Source: CAWKZT01 sp963854565
Lineage (GTDB): Bacteria > Actinomycetota > Acidimicrobiia > Acidimicrobiales > JAHEJN01
Assembly: GCA_963854565.1 (NCBI GenBank)
Contig: CAWKZT010000003.1
Coordinates: forward strand, 1 to 34,961
Direction: 5' to 3'
Length of the DNA stretch: 34,961 nucleotides
The notes beneath the pieces are model-generated. The model was given only the letters and a program-made list of their open reading frames with translations. It was not told the DNA's origin and searched no databases. Below are positions 34,001 to 34,961 of the stretch, piece by piece. The position numbers and the translations under genes were made by a program. Each line of letters begins with the position of its first letter. Positions within the stretch are counted from its first letter, which is position 1.

Positions 34001-34231
34001 CACGCCACATCGCCCGCCCGATACAACCGTTCGGCCCAACTCGCGGCGAACAGCCACACCAGCCGCGTTACTTGGCACCACCACTGCCACAGGCAGGAAC
34101 GGATCGCCATCTTTGGCTGTGGCGATCTGACGCGCTAACACCTCCCGGGCTGCGACGCCATAGGAGGTGGTGGCTAGTTCCATGTCAAAGACCCTAGACC
34201 CAGGGTGTGACACGATTAGTCGAGGCCCCAT
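31046..34231 (-). CDS. AddB-like PD-(D/E)XK nuclease subunit
   Basis: A 1061-residue partner of the AddA-like protein in a RecBCD-type break-processing complex. The C-terminal nuclease shows FRGSVDRIDQQEDGGLRVLDYKTGSDY (Asp911, Lys913). Iron-sulfur-type cysteines flank it: WGSCPHQFLFRH before, and VSCHYCDPDGGGT after. The usual fourth Cys a few residues after CxxC is not there. The N-terminus (SYGVAAREVLARQIATA, PVAVVVPSNAAGVAVRRELG) has the shape of an inactivated helicase without a Walker A motif. VFVVGAAEGVLPRRAGDDSLLPDRER is a typical AddB block. The ATG at 34231 follows GAGGG and lies 9 bases from the GNAT stop; ATG 34183 (MELATTSYG) fits family N-termini better and is the alternative. 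Confidence 0.88.
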   Translation of the reverse strand: MGPRLIVSHPGSRVFDMELATTSYGVAAREVLARQIATAKDGDPFLPVAVVVPSNAAGVAVRRELGRTVVSGGRCGVINVDFLTLSQLANKLGGSVALHRRHATSTVVAAAVRAALAENPGVFAPVRDHPATERTLVAACGELHDLDAAGLGRLAATSQRAADVVAIFRQVKRQLAVDWYHESDVIDAAVGAVDDGTANLGGLSHLLIYLPQSISAPYARLLSRLDQQISVGVIAGSTGLRSADIAVADSLRRLGLVADSLPVRSPPHADHLHSASDPDEEVRSVVRMVVEAMRQGVTLDAMAILYPVADPYARLLHEQLSAAGIPVNGQAPQKLAESVAGRTLLGLLRLPDFSYRRSEVLGVITSAPVRNDGMIAPAAAWERVSRAAGVVLGADSWASRLERYASDRRADAEQERAGEAQDWKIRRNEREAEWAEGLNGFVGRLIADTAPRTFKTWQQAARWTHRLIVWYLGDDQTGWPEAEIRAFDAIVNTVNGLSNLDGIGQPPTAAVLRRTLEQELASSVGHVGHLGGGVLVANLGAAIGLCLERVFVVGAAEGVLPRRAGDDSLLPDRERHAVGGALALRSQQINDDHRRLLAIMASSDHTTLVWPRGDLRRSTERLPSRWVIKSAEALGETELNGGELPVAAWHTSSHSHIAGILAQPFPASFHEYNLRALLMQPGDAPGSSVVERLPNLARGYELVAARSSSAFTRFDGNLAHIDLPDPTAAGQTMSPTRLEAWGSCPHQFLFRHILRVDVVEDPEEGLSISPMDAGQIVHGVLDKFVTEILARPTEEQLTPGECWTAADLQRITQLAEEEFHHYESRGLTGRRIFWHQDRAALLRQLHSVLAGDNMLRAQTGSRIFKSELRFGMSGGEQPAVQWGLPDGRTLRFRGSVDRIDQQEDGGLRVLDYKTGSDYAFKKLSEDEPDQGGTKLQLPIYAMAARAAVGQADAPVFSAYWFTRGSQQKLIGYQLTDAVQRRFDHVFTTMVDGIAAGMFIAHPTAESRAQRFVSCHYCDPDGGGTQHRYREWLAKMANPEVRSYLQLADPATAAELESEAPC

Positions 34232-34240
34232 GACCCTCGC

Positions 34241-34888
34241 TCAAGCCGGTGACCCCAGACCAAACATGTTTTCGCACCCGTCCAAGCCGTCGATGGTGAT
34301 GTCGTCTCGGCGATTGGCCTGCCATTGCTCTCGAGTAAGTCGCAGCTTGATCTCGGAATCAATGTCGCCATTTCCGTACTCAACCCGGTTTACACCATTG
34401 TGTTGGTAGCCCAACTTTTCCGACACAGCCCGAGATGCATGATTGGTTTCCCGGGCGCTACTTTGCGCAACGAGCGCGCCCAGACCAGCAAAAGCGAATT
34501 GCACCACTGCAGCACGCATCTCCGCTCCAAGGCCGGTGCCTCGATATTCCGGTGCCAGCCAACTTCCCGTCGACACCTCACCCAACTTAGAAAAGTCGTC
34601 CGCCTCAATGCCCTGTAGACCGGCGGGCTCACCGTCAACGAATACACCAAGCGGCAGCACCCACTTTGCTGACTTCCATGAAGCTCTGGCATCCCAGTGA
34701 AATTGGGCAAAGGACTTGCCAAATTCTGGTTCCTGAGTCATTAGCCAGTGACCAAGAAATTTTGCGTCGGGGATCACCTCGCGAGCCAATGCAATCAATG
34801 GCGGAAACTCGGCGTCAACCGGAAGACGCAGCACGAGACGTGGTGTAGTGATCTCCAGGTCAAAGATGGGCCAATAAGGGTGTGCCAT
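34241..34888 (-). CDS. GNAT family N-acetyltransferase (RimJ/RimL-like)
   Basis: A 215-residue acetyltransferase. The RimL-type opening LEITTPRLVLRLPVD is followed by the acetyl-CoA-binding motif in WLAPEYRGTGLGAEMRAAVVQFAF (R-G-x-G-L/x-G/A). The later SARETNHASRAVSEKLGYQHNG is the C-terminal half of the fold, in which an Asn and a conserved GY complete the cofactor site. It would acetylate a protein N-terminus, an amine or an antibiotic, and the target is unknown. ATG 34888 is chosen because the minus-strand TACGGT lies 6 bases upstream; TTG 34894 is an alternative. It may be co-transcribed with the AddB-like gene 9 bases later. The last 60 or so bases of the window beyond its promoter hold no gene I can support. 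Confidence 0.9.
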   Translation of the reverse strand: MAHPYWPIFDLEITTPRLVLRLPVDAEFPPLIALAREVIPDAKFLGHWLMTQEPEFGKSFAQFHWDARASWKSAKWVLPLGVFVDGEPAGLQGIEADDFSKLGEVSTGSWLAPEYRGTGLGAEMRAAVVQFAFAGLGALVAQSSARETNHASRAVSEKLGYQHNGVNRVEYGNGDIDSEIKLRLTREQWQANRRDDITIDGLDGCENMFGLGSPA

Positions 34889-34894
34889 CTGCAA

Positions 34895-34900
34895 ACCGTA
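34895..34900 (-). promoter_or_regulatory. Putative -10 element (TACGGT) for leaderless GNAT gene
   Basis: On the minus strand TACGGT ends 6 bases before the ATG at 34888, with the same geometry as six other starts in the window. Confidence 0.45.
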
Positions 34901-34961
34901 GTGGATCTACCCCCCACGACCAGCGATTTTCCTCGTAGCGGTGGGCAGTTATCGGGCTCTA

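Overview
The window looks like a chromosomal stretch of a free-living, mainly aerobic actinobacterium with fairly high GC. The Acidimicrobiia or marine relatives are my best guess. This is inferred from the gene content: an actinobacterial FadD-type acyl-CoA synthetase, acyl-CoA dehydrogenase and carboxylase, three 2-oxoglutarate/Fe(II) oxygenases and an AddAB/AdnAB-like nuclease pair. Several genes also start right after a TAnnnT hexamer, as in leaderless actinobacterial transcripts. I saw no rRNA, tRNA, CRISPR array, insertion sequence or phage gene.

Layout. 1-4837 (+): the 3' half of an ABC-F protein, two overlapping half-transporters that form an asymmetric heterodimeric ABC exporter, then a Met/His-rich membrane protein behind two hairpins. 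4953-9042: an SRPBCC protein (-), the tRNA wobble methyltransferase TrmL (+), a PhyH-like oxygenase and an amidase (+), and the ribosome-assembly GTPase EngB (-). 9096-12751 (+): a prolyl-4-hydroxylase-like oxygenase with a very basic tail, an MFS exporter and an acyl-CoA synthetase. 12730-15513 (+): a small DUF3303-like gene between two exact 26-bp direct repeats, then a YjjI-family glycyl radical enzyme and its YjjW-type radical SAM activase. 15540-17665 (-): a two-subunit ADP-forming acyl-CoA synthetase. 17775-18776 (+): low-specificity threonine aldolase. 18783-18899: two tandem copies of a palindromic element. 18919-25444 (-): gamma-butyrobetaine hydroxylase-like oxygenase, acyl-CoA dehydrogenase, acyl-CoA carboxylase carboxyltransferase, MFS transporter and an aminopeptidase P-like M24 peptidase. 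25550-26902 (+): a putative lipoprotein. 26913-34888 (-): a rhodanese-type sulfurtransferase, the AddA-like helicase-nuclease, the AddB-like nuclease and a GNAT acetyltransferase.

Functional themes. Acyl-CoA metabolism is the strongest: acyl-CoA synthetase, ADP-forming acyl-CoA synthetase, dehydrogenase, carboxyltransferase and a carnitine-type oxygenase. The others are ABC and MFS export, RNA and ribosome maturation, and double-strand-break processing.

The most unusual spot is 12730-15513. The glycyl radical enzyme keeps family-like protein sequence upstream of its only ATG, but that frame has no normal start codon. It is cut off by a stop codon inside the second 26-bp repeat, whose first copy covers the stop of the preceding acyl-CoA synthetase gene. 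Its activase lacks the cysteine-rich ferredoxin insert that I recall in E. coli YjjW. This is either a recently disrupted anaerobic system or a remodelled one.
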